From Virgibacillus siamensis (GTDB taxonomy: Bacteria; Bacillota; Bacilli; Bacillales; Amphibacillaceae): a stretch of DNA of 64,000 nucleotides. The translations under genes were made by a program, and so were the position numbers. Shown here one piece after another: positions 23,726 through 32,861 of this stretch; position 1 is the stretch's first letter; every line of letters starts with the position of its first letter. The notes beneath the pieces are model-generated. The model saw only the letters and a program-made list of their open reading frames with translations. It ran no database searches and had not been told where the DNA came from. The stretch covers positions 2,728,001-2,792,000 of the forward strand of contig NZ_FUIH01000007.1 of the NCBI RefSeq assembly GCF_900162695.1. Reading direction: 5' to 3'.

Positions 23726-23845
23726 GACACAAGTAGTACAATTTACTAATGTATAAATACTATTCCACCATACCCACACTGTTTTTAGTATTAAAAAAGC
23801 AATACCGTCATATTAATCAAATACTAAGGGATGGAGGTTGGTACA

Positions 23846-23983
23846 ATGAAAGAACGATTTAAAACAATTAAAAATGCAAACACAAACGCTAAAATAATAA
23901 ATAAAAGGAAAAAGAAACTGGGTAATGGAAAAAAGGTTTATTTTTCGACACTTAAAAGGAATACCAAAAAGATTGGGAATTAA
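23846..23983 (+). CDS. Small strongly basic protein, 45 residues
   Basis: ATG at 23846 follows GGAGG by 7-8 nt. The product MKERFKTIKNANTNAKIINK... ends in TKKIGN. Almost a third of the residues are Lys or Arg, with many Asn and almost no acidic residues. No membrane segment or known motif. It stands 70 nt upstream of a membrane protein, with a second small basic protein on the other side of that gene. The region is AT-richer than its surroundings, which suggests transfer. Function unknown; possible bacteriocin-like, nucleic-acid-binding or membrane-active peptide (inference). Confidence 0.55.
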   Translation: MKERFKTIKNANTNAKIINKRKKKLGNGKKVYFSTLKRNTKKIGN

Positions 23984-24052
23984 TATATTTGTGTCAATCA
24001 AATAATTTTGGTAATATTAAGATAATTAATTGTAGCGAGGAGCTATAAGAGG

Positions 24053-24835
24053 ATGTCCAAAAAAGTAGTGACATGGGTTTTTGGATTTTTATTGATTAAC
24101 CTTCTATTATTTTTTATTAATGCATTTAATAAAGATATAATAGAACTTGTACACAAAGGGATGAGTACATATGTAACGATTCCCACATTAATTTATGAGG
24201 AAAATTCAGGTGTAATAGAACGATTTTTTAGATTTGCTGGTTTACTTATCATCTACATAGTTTTTCTGCTTGGAATTGTACTTAGTATCACCTCCCTTTT
24301 ACGCAAAGAAGGACAACCTACCTCCACGTATGAGGATATTGAAGAACATCTTGTAGAGGCACTGCTATCTGTAGAAAATGGCGAAGTAGAACACGTTATA
24401 AATGCAAAGGTTATTTCTTATTTAACAGCAATGGAAACAGAAATAAGAAGAATATTTAATCTTAAAAGAAAAAAATTGGACGTTATTTGGTATCTTCCCA
24501 AAGAAAATGATGATGGAGATTATGAGTTATTCTACTTAAAACCTGCCAAGGACATTAATAGTTTAGGGGCATTGATAGATCGAACTTTGGAAGAAGAAGG
24601 AATTCGCTTTAAAGATAAAAGTACTAAAGATAGATATGATTTGGATGATTGTAGGTTTAATCAATTTATCACTGTTAGAAACTATGGAAAAGTTAGATTT
24701 GGTGTTGCATTGGGAATATATGAAGACAATATATTAAATGATTTCAATGAGCAGGAGTTTATTAAATTTACAACAAATATGTTATTATTAGGATACAATA
24801 AAGAGTTTGTAGAGGCGATAAGGAAGGCACATTAA
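24053..24835 (+). CDS. Membrane-anchored protein of unknown function with GAF-like cytosolic part
   Basis: A 260-residue protein. Two N-terminal hydrophobic helices (about 6-24 and 60-83) flank a short external loop; the remaining 175 residues are soluble and charged. The soluble part (DVIWYLPKENDDGDYELFYLKPAKD ... NQFITVRNYGKVRFGVALGIYED, in pieces) has alternating beta/alpha composition like a GAF-type sensor, but I cannot name a family. ATG 24053 follows GAGGAG closely. The codon use is AT-rich compared with the mtl genes next door. Placed between two tiny basic proteins, so it could be an immunity, export or sensing partner (inference). Confidence 0.7.
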   Translation: MSKKVVTWVFGFLLINLLLFFINAFNKDIIELVHKGMSTYVTIPTLIYEENSGVIERFFRFAGLLIIYIVFLLGIVLSITSLLRKEGQPTSTYEDIEEHLVEALLSVENGEVEHVINAKVISYLTAMETEIRRIFNLKRKKLDVIWYLPKENDDGDYELFYLKPAKDINSLGALIDRTLEEEGIRFKDKSTKDRYDLDDCRFNQFITVRNYGKVRFGVALGIYEDNILNDFNEQEFIKFTTNMLLLGYNKEFVEAIRKAH

Positions 24836-24855
24836 TAACTAAAGGGGATGATAAA

Positions 24856-24999
24856 ATGAAAACAGTTCAAAAAAGAAAATCCTCAGGTTCAGTGACACTC
24901 AAGCGAAACAAAAAAGCAGCCCTAGGAACTTATCATAAGGGAATTAAAGATATTAGTAATAAGAAAGCACCAAAAGTAAAACTGGTACATTCAAAATAA
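24856..24999 (+). CDS. Small strongly basic protein, 47 residues
   Basis: ATG at 24856 follows AAAGGGG by 8 nt, 20 nt after the membrane protein's stop, so it is in the same transcript. Product MKTVQKRKSSGSVTLKRNKK... ends KLVHSK, with about one-third Lys/Arg and a single acidic residue. It resembles the 45-residue protein at 23846 in size and composition (both contain LKRN and KI/GIK segments), so they may be paralogues. A terminator follows directly. Function unknown. Confidence 0.55.
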   Translation: MKTVQKRKSSGSVTLKRNKKAALGTYHKGIKDISNKKAPKVKLVHSK

Positions 25000-25011
25000 A
25001 TGAAAACAGAA

Positions 25012-25054
25012 ATAAAATGGGACAATTTAGTAAAATTGTCTCATTTTATTTTGG
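25012..25054 (+). terminator. Terminator of the small-protein islet
   Basis: AAAATGGGACAATTT-AGTAA-AATTGTCTCATTTT, followed by ATTTT. Closes the 23846-24999 unit. Confidence 0.88.
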
Positions 25055-25136
25055 AATCCCCCCAACAGCAATTGTGAAACCTTCCATTTGAGATTATCCC
25101 TGTAGCGTAAACCATCACATATAAAACCCTACCTCA

Positions 25137-25169
25137 AAAAACAAAACCTGCCACCAAACCCGGTGACAG
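25137..25169 (-). terminator. Terminator of the mannitol operon
   Basis: Minus strand CTGTCACC-GGGTTT-GGTGGCAG followed by GTTTTGTTTTTT, 23 nt after the mtlD stop. A duplicate lies at 23417-23448. Confidence 0.88.
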
Positions 25170-25191
25170 TGCTTTGTCCTATGATATTCCT

Positions 25192-26334
25192 TTATTTATC
25201 CAACTCTTCCATCACAGACGCCAAAACACGATCATCCGGCTCCAAACCGGATACTTCCTGCAATGTCTGCTCATAGCCCTTTTCCGCAATCATCTGCTGC
25301 AGCTTCACTGCCTCATCGTCTTCGTCATTCACAAAATTCAGTGCTGCTGCGATCGTTTTTGCAAGGTAAACGGGTTTCTTGCCAGTCACTTTCACATATT
25401 CACTGGCTGGTCTAATTAACCGATCCATGGAACCCAGTTTCCGAATCGGTCCGCGCCCGACCCGCTTCACATCATCTGATATATGCGGATTTTGGAAGCG
25501 GGCAATGATTTTGTCGATATAATCCTGGTGTGTTTCCCGGTCAAAATCATACGTTTGGATGAGCACCTCACCTGATTCGCTTAATGCGCCGCTGATGATT
25601 TCCTGAATGTGCGGGTCGTTCATCGCTTCATTAATCGTGCTATATCCCATGTTCTGGCCGATGTATGCCGGGACCGCATGACCTGTGTTGACAGTAAACA
25701 GCTTCCGCTCAATGTATGGCTGGAGATCATCGACGTATGTGATGCCATCAATTGCAGGCACTTCTCCTTTAACGGCGGACGTTTCCACTACCCACTCATA
25801 ATACAGTTCAACGGAAACTGTTAACAGATCGGCATTCGACTGGTTCGGTACAATCCGATCCACTGCGGCATTTGGAAAGCCGAACAGTTCGTCAAAGGAC
25901 TCCTGCTCTTCCGCATTCACATGTGCATATACTTTTTCTTTTAGCAGCGCGCTGCCGCCGATCATATTTTCACACGCAATCAAATTAAGGAATTTCCCAT
26001 TTCGCGCAGCCCGCTCCTGCAGCCCGCGGGCAATGAGCTCCGCGATAATCGGCAGGATATTCGGACCGACAGCAGTTGTGACGACATCAGCCTTTACGAT
26101 AGCATCCACCACATCTTCCGGATCAGCGACGCTGTTAATGCCGGAGATGTTTTTCACGGTCAATGTTTCGCTGTTTTCCGCTGCCAAAATAACGTTATAT
26201 TCTTTTTTCGTGTTAAGTTCATTTATAACTGCTTCATTCACATCGACGAATGTTGTGTGGAAACCTGCTTTGTACAGAAGTTCTCCGATGAAACCGCGGC
26301 CGATGTTTCCGGCGCCAAAATGTACAGCTAACAT
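25192..26334 (-). CDS. mtlD: Mannitol-1-phosphate 5-dehydrogenase
   Basis: A 380-residue NAD-dependent polyol dehydrogenase turning mannitol 1-phosphate into fructose 6-phosphate. N-terminal cofactor motif VHFGAGNIGRGFIGELL, the NLIACENM motif, and the catalytic Lys/His region KLFTVNTGHAVPAYIG are visible. It is the last gene of the mannitol operon; its start abuts the mtlF stop (1-nt spacing). A partial copy of its 3' end lies 1.7 kb downstream. Confidence 0.96.
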   Translation of the reverse strand: MLAVHFGAGNIGRGFIGELLYKAGFHTTFVDVNEAVINELNTKKEYNVILAAENSETLTVKNISGINSVADPEDVVDAIVKADVVTTAVGPNILPIIAELIARGLQERAARNGKFLNLIACENMIGGSALLKEKVYAHVNAEEQESFDELFGFPNAAVDRIVPNQSNADLLTVSVELYYEWVVETSAVKGEVPAIDGITYVDDLQPYIERKLFTVNTGHAVPAYIGQNMGYSTINEAMNDPHIQEIISGALSESGEVLIQTYDFDRETHQDYIDKIIARFQNPHISDDVKRVGRGPIRKLGSMDRLIRPASEYVKVTGKKPVYLAKTIAAALNFVNDEDDEAVKLQQMIAEKGYEQTLQEVSGLEPDDRVLASVMEELDK

Positions 26335-26772
26335 TTATTCCACCTCGTCAAATAAAGCGAGGATTTGTTCACTGGAATCTGCATCAATCATTTTTTGGAT
26401 GTTTTCTTCCTCTGAACATATGATTGCAATTTTGGAAAGCACTTCGAGATGTTCATCCCCTTTTCCGGCGATGCCGATCAATACTTTAACCGTATTGCCG
26501 CTGCCGAAGTCAACTCCATCCGGAATGGTCACAATCGAAATACCGGTTTTGGTCACTGTGTTTTTGGAGTCCTCTGTTCCGTGCGGGATGGCGACGTAGT
26601 TTCCCATATAGGTTGACGTCACTTCTTCGCGTTCCAGCATTTTTTCCACATATTCTGTTTCCACATAGCCATTGTCGACTAAAATTCCGCCGACATAACG
26701 GACTGCTTCTTCTTTTCCACTCAATTTCGCACCCAATTTAATAGTTTGTTCGTTTAAAATTTCATTTTCCAT
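26335..26772 (-). CDS. mtlF: Mannitol-specific PTS EIIA
   Basis: A 145-residue EIIA of the fructose/mannitol type. The phosphorylated His is in NYVAIPHGTEDSK. It accepts phosphate from HPr and passes it to the EIIB domain of MtlA. GGAGTGG precedes the ATG. It lies 14 nt after mtlR and directly before mtlD. Confidence 0.95.
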   Translation of the reverse strand: MENEILNEQTIKLGAKLSGKEEAVRYVGGILVDNGYVETEYVEKMLEREEVTSTYMGNYVAIPHGTEDSKNTVTKTGISIVTIPDGVDFGSGNTVKVLIGIAGKGDEHLEVLSKIAIICSEEENIQKMIDADSSEQILALFDEVE

Positions 26773-26786
26773 GATGGTTCCACTCC

Positions 26787-28880
26787 TTACAGAATATTTT
26801 TGTCATATAAAAACTTTTGCATCTCGCGGCTCATAAAGGCCATTACCTGTTCTTCATCGCCTGATTCAAACAGCCGCATGCTCTCTTCATCTTGAATAAT
26901 CAAGCTGCTGAGGTGGCTGAGCACATCAAGTGTCTCCTGATTGGCATCATCCGGCGCCAGCATAACCAGTATCGTGTCCGCCTTCATTGGGGAATTGTCC
27001 ATCCCCTCCAATGTTAACGGATGCCCCAGCGGATAGATGCTAAAACTCAGGCTATCCAGTCCGCTTGACCGGGCATGATACAGTGCAAGCGTTGTATCTG
27101 GTATTCCGAGCCCGCCTTTTTGTTCCCGTTTTTGCAGCTTTTGAATAACCAGTTCCCGATTTCGGATCAGATCATGTGTTTCCAGTGCATTGCCAATCAC
27201 CTGCAAAACAGATGCTGTCGGCAATTTTTCCTGTATGTTTGCGACATAGACAGAATTTAAAAGATCAGCGACTGCTTTTGTGTAATGCTGGGTTCTTTTC
27301 AATTGCTGCATGAAATCGTCATTCTGCTGCAATGGCTTGGCATCATGGGACAGCCGGCGAGTTATTTTCCGCTGCTTAATCGCTTTTTTGATGCGATGCA
27401 CCTCAGCATTTGTCAGCATTGGTGAAATTTGAATATATTCATCTTGAAAACCTTCCAGCCCGATTGTGGAAACCACGACATCATATTTACCCAGTTCTTG
27501 CTGGTCCAAGTCCAGTACCGATTTATTTTCCACGTGCTTAATTTCGGGAACGTGCTGTTTCAGCTTGGTTGCCAATATCTTCGCTGTCCCAATGCCACTG
27601 GAGCAAATAACAAGTGCTCGAATGCCGGTACCTGCTTCATCACGGATCATCGCCGCTGCAAAGTGCAGGACAAGATAACCGATTTCGTCATCCGGAAAAT
27701 CGAGTTCCGGAAAAATTTCCTCGACCGCTTCCTGAATCAGGTCAAACAGTGAAGCATAATCACGTTTGATCTCCTCAATCAGCGGGTTACGGATTACCAG
27801 CCCTTGCTTCATCCTGTAAATGGACGGCTTTAAATGGGCTGCCAGATCATTCAGCAATACGGTATTTTCGCGCAAATCGTCCTGAACCATACTGCTGATG
27901 TAAGTTATCAGCTCTTTTGCTTTGTAAACAATGTCCAGACCGGATTCTTCCATTAAACTGTTTTGATTGGACCGTATTTTCGCACCCATTAAATGCATCG
28001 TAATATAGCCGATTTCATCCTTGGGAATGTCCATCTGGAAGGCCTCTTCAAAATGCCGGATCATTTTCCGGGCGACAGCAAATTCTCTGGATTCCTCCAT
28101 TTGCGCCAAATAGTCGGGATCCATATGAATCGAATCGCCTTTTAATAACCGCTCCAGCGCAAGCGCCAAATGGACAACCAATCCGATATATGCACTGTCA
28201 GCCAGCTTTTGCGGCAATTCGTCCATCGCCGCATTCACCGTTTTTTCAATGATGGTTAATTTCTCCGGATCAACCAGGCCAAGCAGCCGATTGGAAATCG
28301 TATTTGTTTGCTGCTGTTTTTTTATATTTTTCTTCAACAGCGCTACATATTTGAACGGGTCCATATGCGACGCGATTAAACTGCTTAACGCTGCCCGCTT
28401 GTTGGATTCATTCCCTTCCATCCGAACCCCGTATCCTCTTTTGCGCACCAGCGAAAGATTGTACGTATGAAGCTCGTTCTCCAGCAGGTCCAAATCATTG
28501 CTGACCGTCGCGATCGTTACCTTTAATTCATTAGCAAGGGTGAAAAGCTTGATCGGCTCATCCATTTCCAGCAATGTCGAAAAAATAATCGCCTGCCGCT
28601 CTTCTGCGGTAAAATCCGAAAATGCTGTATTGGAGACCTCTTTTTCCAATTCGTGTTTCGCTTCCGAATCGCCGGATAGTTGCAGCCCCACACCTGATTG
28701 GCGATCCAATTGCAAACCGTAGCCCGCAACCATTTCTTCCACACTTTTCAAATTGCGATGCACCGTTCGTTCGCTCACATCAAGGGTTTTGGCAATTTGA
28801 TTTACCAAAAGTGCCTCATCGGCATCAAGAAGCAATTGAATTATTTTTCGCGCACGGCCGGAAATATACATGCTTTTCAC
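26787..28880 (-). CDS. mtlR: Mannitol operon transcriptional activator, PRD-type
   Basis: A 697-residue PTS-controlled activator. N-terminal DeoR/HTH_11-type helix-turn-helix (ALLVNQIAKTLDVSERTVHRNLK) and a second HTH/Mga-like segment, two PRD domains with regulatory His (HMDPDYL.., ITMHLMGAKI, LVLHFAAAM), an EIIB-Gat-like domain with Cys in VICSSGIGTAK, and a C-terminal EIIA-like domain with His in LALYHARSSG. Phosphorylation by HPr and by the mannitol enzymes sets its activity in relatives. It lies between mtlA and mtlF as in Geobacillus. A matching operator is at 30397-30418. Confidence 0.93.
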   Translation of the reverse strand: MKSMYISGRARKIIQLLLDADEALLVNQIAKTLDVSERTVHRNLKSVEEMVAGYGLQLDRQSGVGLQLSGDSEAKHELEKEVSNTAFSDFTAEERQAIIFSTLLEMDEPIKLFTLANELKVTIATVSNDLDLLENELHTYNLSLVRKRGYGVRMEGNESNKRAALSSLIASHMDPFKYVALLKKNIKKQQQTNTISNRLLGLVDPEKLTIIEKTVNAAMDELPQKLADSAYIGLVVHLALALERLLKGDSIHMDPDYLAQMEESREFAVARKMIRHFEEAFQMDIPKDEIGYITMHLMGAKIRSNQNSLMEESGLDIVYKAKELITYISSMVQDDLRENTVLLNDLAAHLKPSIYRMKQGLVIRNPLIEEIKRDYASLFDLIQEAVEEIFPELDFPDDEIGYLVLHFAAAMIRDEAGTGIRALVICSSGIGTAKILATKLKQHVPEIKHVENKSVLDLDQQELGKYDVVVSTIGLEGFQDEYIQISPMLTNAEVHRIKKAIKQRKITRRLSHDAKPLQQNDDFMQQLKRTQHYTKAVADLLNSVYVANIQEKLPTASVLQVIGNALETHDLIRNRELVIQKLQKREQKGGLGIPDTTLALYHARSSGLDSLSFSIYPLGHPLTLEGMDNSPMKADTILVMLAPDDANQETLDVLSHLSSLIIQDEESMRLFESGDEEQVMAFMSREMQKFLYDKNIL

Positions 28881-28893
28881 CTCTTAAGCGTGT

Positions 28894-30306
28894 CTATTTT
28901 TTAAAACGTTCCACCAGTTCATCATATTTAGGACTGTTTAAGAAGTTTTCCACAGAAACGTGTTCCGCATCCGGTATTTTCGCTTCGGCACTGCTCGTCA
29001 AATCCTTATGCGTGATAACCAGATCCGCATCATCCGGAATTTGGCTGATTGCCGAATTGGTAACGAAAATATCAATGTCCGCTTTTTTGAACTTGTTTTT
29101 CAACAGGGATGCGCCCATTGCACTGGAACCCATTCCCGCATCACAAGCAAAAATAATTTTATTGATTTCATCGTTCGATTTTACAGCCGGTTCTTCTTCT
29201 TCTTTTAAAGAATCCGCTACAGAACTTTTCTTGCCTTTCATTTCTTCCATTTTATCAGTAGCAGCCGACAAATCCTCATCCTTCGCTTTACTTGTTTTCA
29301 AAATAAGTGATGCGATAACAAATGAGACTGCTGTAGCCACGAGAACACCGGCGATAACGCCAAGATAATTTCCTTGCGGTGTCATGAGCAGAACGGCAAT
29401 GATGCTGCCCGGTGATGCCGGCCCAACCAAACCTGTTTGGAAGAGTGTCAAGGTGAACACACCACTCATACCGCCGCCGATAACGGCAAGTAACAATGCA
29501 GGCTTCATCAATACATATGGGAAATAAATTTCATGAATTCCACCGATAAACTGGATGATTGCTGCACCTGGAGCAGAACTTTTAGACGCCCCTTTACCAA
29601 AAATCGAAAACGCCAGAAGCACACCGAGTCCCGGACCAGGGTTTGCCTCAAGCAGAAGCAAAATGGAATCCCCAATATCTTTAGCTTGCTCCAATCCAAG
29701 CGGAGTCAGAATCCCATGGTTAATGGCATTGTTTAAAAATAATACCTTCGCCGGTTCAACAATGATACTGGCAAGCGGCAACAAGCCGGCATTAATAATC
29801 GCCTCCACACCTGCTGCTAACGCTGAACTCAGACCTCCCACAACAGGGCCGATTAATTTAACCGCAATACCCGCCAGAATCGCCCCGAGGATCCCTGCTG
29901 AAAAATTGTTATACAGCATTTCAAATCCTGATTTGACTTTATCCTGAAACAAATCGTCAACTTTCTTGATCAAATATCCGCCCAGAGGTCCCATAATCAT
30001 CGCCCCCAGGAACATCGGAATATCCGTCCCGGCAATAACCCCCATTGTTGCAATGGCACCGACGACACCACCGCGCATGTCATATACAATCCTGCCGCCT
30101 GAATACCCGATTAATAGTGGTAGCAAGTAGTAAAGCATCGGGTCCACCAATACCGCTAAATCTTCATTCGGAATCCATCCATCAGGAATGAAAAGCGCGG
30201 TAATAATCCCCCACGCGATAAAAGCTCCTATATTCGGCATAATCATACCGCTCAGAAAGCTTCCAAATCGCTGTACTTTCGCCCGAAATCCTTTCTTTTC
30301 AGCCAT
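28894..30306 (-). CDS. mtlA: Mannitol-specific PTS EIICB permease
   Basis: A 470-residue membrane transporter. The EIIC part (residues 1-340) has about eight membrane segments and the mannitol motif GGIHEIYFPYVLMKP. A flexible Lys/Glu-rich linker leads to EIIB, with phosphorylation Cys in IIFACDAGMGSSAMGASLL. The EIIA domain is not fused; it is MtlF. It takes up mannitol as mannitol 1-phosphate. First gene of mtlA-mtlR-mtlF-mtlD. Confidence 0.96.
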   Translation of the reverse strand: MAEKKGFRAKVQRFGSFLSGMIMPNIGAFIAWGIITALFIPDGWIPNEDLAVLVDPMLYYLLPLLIGYSGGRIVYDMRGGVVGAIATMGVIAGTDIPMFLGAMIMGPLGGYLIKKVDDLFQDKVKSGFEMLYNNFSAGILGAILAGIAVKLIGPVVGGLSSALAAGVEAIINAGLLPLASIIVEPAKVLFLNNAINHGILTPLGLEQAKDIGDSILLLLEANPGPGLGVLLAFSIFGKGASKSSAPGAAIIQFIGGIHEIYFPYVLMKPALLLAVIGGGMSGVFTLTLFQTGLVGPASPGSIIAVLLMTPQGNYLGVIAGVLVATAVSFVIASLILKTSKAKDEDLSAATDKMEEMKGKKSSVADSLKEEEEPAVKSNDEINKIIFACDAGMGSSAMGASLLKNKFKKADIDIFVTNSAISQIPDDADLVITHKDLTSSAEAKIPDAEHVSVENFLNSPKYDELVERFKK

Positions 30307-30363
30307 GATAAAGCGCTCCTTTTTTATTAGTTTATAAGTCCTTAATTCAAGGTTACTGCGGAT

Positions 30364-30377
30364 ATAGAGCGTTTACA
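30364..30377. promoter_or_regulatory. Weak cre-like site before mtlA
   Basis: Minus strand TGTAAACGCTCTAT matches the cre consensus at 12 of 14 positions, between the MtlR operator and the mtlA start. Confidence 0.35.
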
Positions 30378-30396
30378 ACAGAATCTAAATGCTATT

Positions 30397-30418
30397 TTGT
30401 CAGTGTCGATACTGACAA
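30397..30418. promoter_or_regulatory. MtlR operator
   Basis: TTGTCAGT-GTCGAT-ACTGACAA, a perfect 8-6-8 inverted repeat upstream of mtlA. TTGTCA..TGACAA elements are the known type of MtlR site in Bacillus and Geobacillus. Confidence 0.75.
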
Positions 30419-30499
30419 GATTAAAATGAAGTCAAAATGTAACAATCATATGCTATACTATTTGAACCAGATGATTTTTCAGTGAAGGGATGCGTTAAG

Positions 30500-30922
30500 A
30501 TGAAAATCATACAGCGTAATGATCAGTTTGCCCGAAAATATGTTCAGGAAAAAGTAATCGAACACAACATGACAAAACTGCCGGAAGAATTAAAAACCAA
30601 CAAAGAAGAACTTTGCTTTCTGCTGGAAGATGATCACGGGGATGTAATCGGCGGTGTTACCTTCACAATGTACTGGCAGCACATCCACCTTGACTTTTTA
30701 TGGGTAGAAGAAACACTCCGCTTGGAAGGATACGGCCGGATGCTGTTGGAGCATTTGGAAAAATTCGCAGTCGACAATGGCTGCAGGTTAATTTTCCTGG
30801 ATACGCTAAGTTTTCAAGCACCGGAATTTTACTTAAAAAATGGATTCCAGACATTTGGTGTTTTGGAAGATCATCCGAAAGGCTTTAATCAGTACTTTTT
30901 ACAGAAGCGGTTGATGGATTGA
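30500..30922 (+). CDS. GNAT family N-acetyltransferase
   Basis: A 140-residue acetyltransferase fold protein. The acetyl-CoA pyrophosphate loop reads LRLEGYGRMLLEHLE (Q/RxxGxG/A form) at about 78-92, preceded by the beta-4 strand LDFLWV and followed by FLDTLSFQAPEFYLKNGF, typical of GNAT motif B. ATG at 30500 is chosen (AAGGGA about 9 nt upstream) over a GTG at 30482. Acceptor substrate unknown. It is divergent from mtlA. Confidence 0.87.
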   Translation: MKIIQRNDQFARKYVQEKVIEHNMTKLPEELKTNKEELCFLLEDDHGDVIGGVTFTMYWQHIHLDFLWVEETLRLEGYGRMLLEHLEKFAVDNGCRLIFLDTLSFQAPEFYLKNGFQTFGVLEDHPKGFNQYFLQKRLMD

Positions 30923-30937
30923 ATATGGTGAAAAATA

Positions 30938-30966
30938 ACCCCGGAACTCTTAACGAATTCCGGGGT
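30938..30966. terminator. Bidirectional terminator
   Basis: ACCCCGGAA / TTCCGGGGT stem with AAAAAT upstream and ATTCTATTTTT downstream, between the convergent GNAT and carboxypeptidase genes. Confidence 0.8.
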
Positions 30967-30971
30967 ACATT

Positions 30972-32651
30972 CTATTTTTCTACCAATTGCTCTTCTTTCA
31001 TATATCGATAAACCGGCACAACATCACCAACATCCACCGGCAAATAATTAAAGGTGATATAGCTATCAATTGATTCCGGCTCCAGTGCCACAGAAATTAG
31101 ATTTGCCCCTGGCTGAGCAGAACTGAATACAAAACTTCCTTTCGGGAATACACGTGTTGTTTCCTTAATATCGGTTGTAACATGATTAATCTGATGACCC
31201 TGGTATAAATCATCTTCCACCTTTTTACCGGTGACTTTATAACGTTCAACCGGTATCTCTTTTGCTTCTTGAAGTTTCTTTACTTCCACTCCCATGGTTT
31301 TCAATTTCCGGGCAACTTCCTGATATTCCGGTGGCACGATATATGCAGTCGGACGAACACGTTCCATTGTTGGTACCGCTTCTTCTGAACTATAGTAGTC
31401 GACCGGTATCTGCTTTATCGAACCTTCCGCTATGTCCACCACTTTTAATTGCTGCTTCCCCGGTAACTCCACGCGTTCATTTTTTAATACAATGGAATCG
31501 TTGTCACCTATCTTTGCACCTTGACGTACAATCTTCTCCTTGACATTGTCAATGATTTGTTTGATTGCTTTCGCCCGTTTCGCACTTGATTTAAGCAAGC
31601 TTGTATGCGCGGCCACGGTAGCAGCAACACGTCGTTCAAAATTTTCACGACCAATTCCGATTCCCCGGCTTTCGACTAAAATGGTAAAGCTTGGCTGAAG
31701 CCCGTACGCATTGGTATCCATGCGTGCCTCCAAACCACCTTCTGTAATGGTCGTTTTCTGCGCTGAACGATCAACAATGTAATATGGATACGAAGAAAAT
31801 CCGTTGTTTTTCAAATCTTTGTAAGCCGGTTTAACAAACCATTTAGATGACTTATTACGGATTTTCGCTGGTATATTCAGGTTGAAACCGGGAGCCAGCA
31901 GAATATCATGATACGGTAATGCCCCCTTTGTTCCAACATCCGGAAACTTACCGGGGTAAGTACTGTATTCGTGCGCACTGACCACTACTTCCGGCTGGAA
32001 TTCGTTAAACACTTTGTGCAGTGTGCGGACTTCAGGAAGTTCAAGTTTCATATGATCACGATTTGCATCTAATCCGTTAGCAGTCTCCCGTTGAAAGTAG
32101 TAAGAGCCGTCCGGGTTTATGCGGGGAACGATAATTACGTTAATATCATCAAGTAAGTTGTTCCCTAATTTACCTTCAGCCAGTTTTTGCGCCATAACCA
32201 GCATGGATTCACCACCAGCCGGTTCATTTGCATGTATCTGCCCCTCCAGCATAACCGTCGTTTTATCCGACGTTTTTACATCATCGCTTTTTGAAAAAAT
32301 AAGTAGCGGTATCTTGCGGCCTTCCAGCGAATGGCCGGCAGTTTTCATTTTCATATAATCACTTGATTGATCCAGTTCCTGCAGAAACCGCAGCATTTCT
32401 TCCTGGGTTGTAAAATTTGATTGTCCTTCCTGAAAAGCTGGAGTTTCAAAATCGACATTAGGTGCCGTAAATAATTCTTTAACTTGTTCAGGTTGCGAAT
32501 AGCGCTTTCCGAAGTATGGCGTGAAGTCCTGCGATTTCGCTTGTGAAGTGGCTTTTGCTGGTGAAGCTTCAGCTATCTGACCGGTACCAAACAAAAGTGA
32601 CGAGACCATTAGAATAACAGTTATAATCGTTAATAATTTTACCTTTCGAAT
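30972..32651 (-). CDS. Secreted M14 family zinc carboxypeptidase
   Basis: A 559-residue exported metallocarboxypeptidase. A signal peptide (RKVKLLTIITVILMVSSLLFG..AEASPA) precedes the peptidase domain. Zinc ligands are His and Glu in EGQIHANEPAGG and the later His in VVSAHEYSTYP; the catalytic Glu is probably in ILVESRG. The last ~170 residues are an unassigned beta-rich extension. The start is unusual: a full AAAGGAGGG lies 7 nt before an ATT codon (32651), whereas the only conventional in-frame start upstream is TTG at 32681, which precedes that site and has only a weak one of its own. From ATT the protein begins exactly as a normal signal peptide. It may release C-terminal amino acids from external peptides. 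Confidence 0.87.
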   Translation of the reverse strand: MRKVKLLTIITVILMVSSLLFGTGQIAEASPAKATSQAKSQDFTPYFGKRYSQPEQVKELFTAPNVDFETPAFQEGQSNFTTQEEMLRFLQELDQSSDYMKMKTAGHSLEGRKIPLLIFSKSDDVKTSDKTTVMLEGQIHANEPAGGESMLVMAQKLAEGKLGNNLLDDINVIIVPRINPDGSYYFQRETANGLDANRDHMKLELPEVRTLHKVFNEFQPEVVVSAHEYSTYPGKFPDVGTKGALPYHDILLAPGFNLNIPAKIRNKSSKWFVKPAYKDLKNNGFSSYPYYIVDRSAQKTTITEGGLEARMDTNAYGLQPSFTILVESRGIGIGRENFERRVAATVAAHTSLLKSSAKRAKAIKQIIDNVKEKIVRQGAKIGDNDSIVLKNERVELPGKQQLKVVDIAEGSIKQIPVDYYSSEEAVPTMERVRPTAYIVPPEYQEVARKLKTMGVEVKKLQEAKEIPVERYKVTGKKVEDDLYQGHQINHVTTDIKETTRVFPKGSFVFSSAQPGANLISVALEPESIDSYITFNYLPVDVGDVVPVYRYMKEEQLVEK

Positions 32652-32861
32652 CGTTAAGCCCTCCTTTAGATGATCGTTCAATTTTTCCTAAATGCGCCCC
32701 CTTCCTGTGTCGAAATTTAAAATATATTGTCTTATTAGATTCTCTTTTTAGATTGATAATTCCTTGCTACGAAAGATGCATTTTGAAAGCAGGACTTTCG
32801 GTATACGGCAATACAGCCGGTTCAAGTTAGTGTGCTATACTGAATGAAAAGGAGAGATTAG

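Noticed and set aside
28622..29368. 248-codon frame opposite mtlR/mtlA
   Set aside because: It overlaps two certain genes on the other strand and shows no domain.
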